Assembly: GCA_947302945.1 (NCBI GenBank)
Contig: CAMYWZ010000096.1
Span: 1-5,350 of the forward strand
Reading direction: 5' to 3'
Source: an uncultured Bacillota bacterium
GTDB lineage: Bacteria > Bacillota > Clostridia > Peptostreptococcales > Anaerovoracaceae
DNA: 5,350 nucleotides
Shown here: positions 5,200 to 5,350 of the stretch, piece by piece
How positions within the stretch are numbered: position 1 is the first letter of the stretch
How the letters are laid out: the number at the start of each line of letters is the position of its first letter
Position numbers and translations under genes: made by a program
Notes under the pieces: model-generated
What the model was told of the DNA's origin: nothing
What the model saw: only the letters and a program-made list of their open reading frames with translations
Databases searched by the model: none

Positions 5200-5350
5200 A
5201 TGAAACTTATTGAACCGTCGATGGAATACAACTCCCAGATACAGGCATACCGCCGCGAGTTCCTGGAATACGGCGGATCAATGGACGGGTGCGGTACTCT
5301 CCGGAGATTTGAGACCACCAGGGAGTGGCTGGATCAGGCGGAATCGCTGA
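5200..5350 (+). CDS. GNAT-family N-acetyltransferase, N-terminal part (cut by window edge)
   Basis: The first 50 residues are visible, beginning MKLIEPSMEYNSQIQAYRRE, then a Gly-Gly-Ser-Met-Asp-Gly stretch and a later Glu-Trp-Leu. This opening (a Leu-Ile/Arg-Pro-x-x-x-Glu-Tyr start, an acidic amphipathic helix ending in Glu-Phe, a Gly/Ser turn and then Trp) is typical of a group of Clostridia and Bacilli GNAT acetyltransferases. These transfer an acetyl group from acetyl-CoA to an amine. The acetyl-CoA-binding core lies outside the window, so the assignment rests on N-terminal resemblance only. GGAG at 5189-5192 supports the start. Two terminators separate it from the transporter, so it is probably an independent gene unrelated to the GRE module. 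Confidence 0.7.
   Translation, partial: MKLIEPSMEYNSQIQAYRREFLEYGGSMDGCGTLRRFETTREWLDQAESL

Noticed and set aside
4946..5203. 85-codon open frame overlapping the MFS stop codon (ATGA)
   Set aside because: It runs through both hairpins and the relic in a different frame, its only AGGA directly touches the ATG, and the product resembles nothing. It also ends on the ATG of the next gene.
1..5350. CRISPR arrays, tRNA/rRNA genes, insertion sequences, microcompartment shell genes
   Set aside because: Looked for and not seen on either strand.

Overview
The window looks like chromosomal DNA from a strict anaerobe, most likely a moderately high-GC member of the Clostridia (Bacillota), perhaps of the gut or rumen type. 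This is inferred from three things: an oxygen-sensitive glycyl radical enzyme with its activase, strong purine-rich AGGAGG-type ribosome binding sites, and compact hairpins between genes. The species cannot be named from the sequence alone.

Layout, all genes on the + strand: (1) 1-135, an upstream control region with three stacked inverted repeats, a possible -10 box and a strong ribosome binding site. (2) 136-2655, an 839-residue glycyl radical enzyme (GRE). (3) 2656-2764, a spacer with a near-perfect 15-bp hairpin. (4) 2765-3691, the GRE-activating radical SAM enzyme with two extra [4Fe-4S] motifs. (5) 3765-4949, a 12-helix major facilitator superfamily (MFS) transporter. (6) 4950-5199, a spacer with two related hairpin terminators, between which lies a relic of the 3' end of a second MFS gene. 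(7) 5200 to the window edge, the start of a GNAT-family acetyltransferase.

Genes 2, 4 and 5 form a plausible three-gene module. The MFS protein would move a substrate or product across the membrane, the activase would place the radical on Gly815 of the GRE, and the GRE would carry out a radical reaction on that compound in the cytoplasm. No small GRE subunit, microcompartment shell gene, aldehyde/alcohol dehydrogenase or regulator is visible in the window.

The main point of interest is the GRE. It has the catalytic cysteine (Cys478) and the glycyl radical loop (Arg812 to Ser817). However, the usual Gly-Cys-x-Glu motif of GRE dehydratases, lyases and arylacetate decarboxylases reads Gly-Cys-Leu-Gly, so the usual acid/base glutamate is missing. 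It is also not the Cys-Cys pair of pyruvate formate-lyase. I cannot assign a substrate and consider it a GRE of unassigned, possibly new, reaction type. The second point is the duplicated MFS-tail-plus-terminator unit after the transporter, which looks like the scar left when a tandem paralogous MFS gene was deleted.
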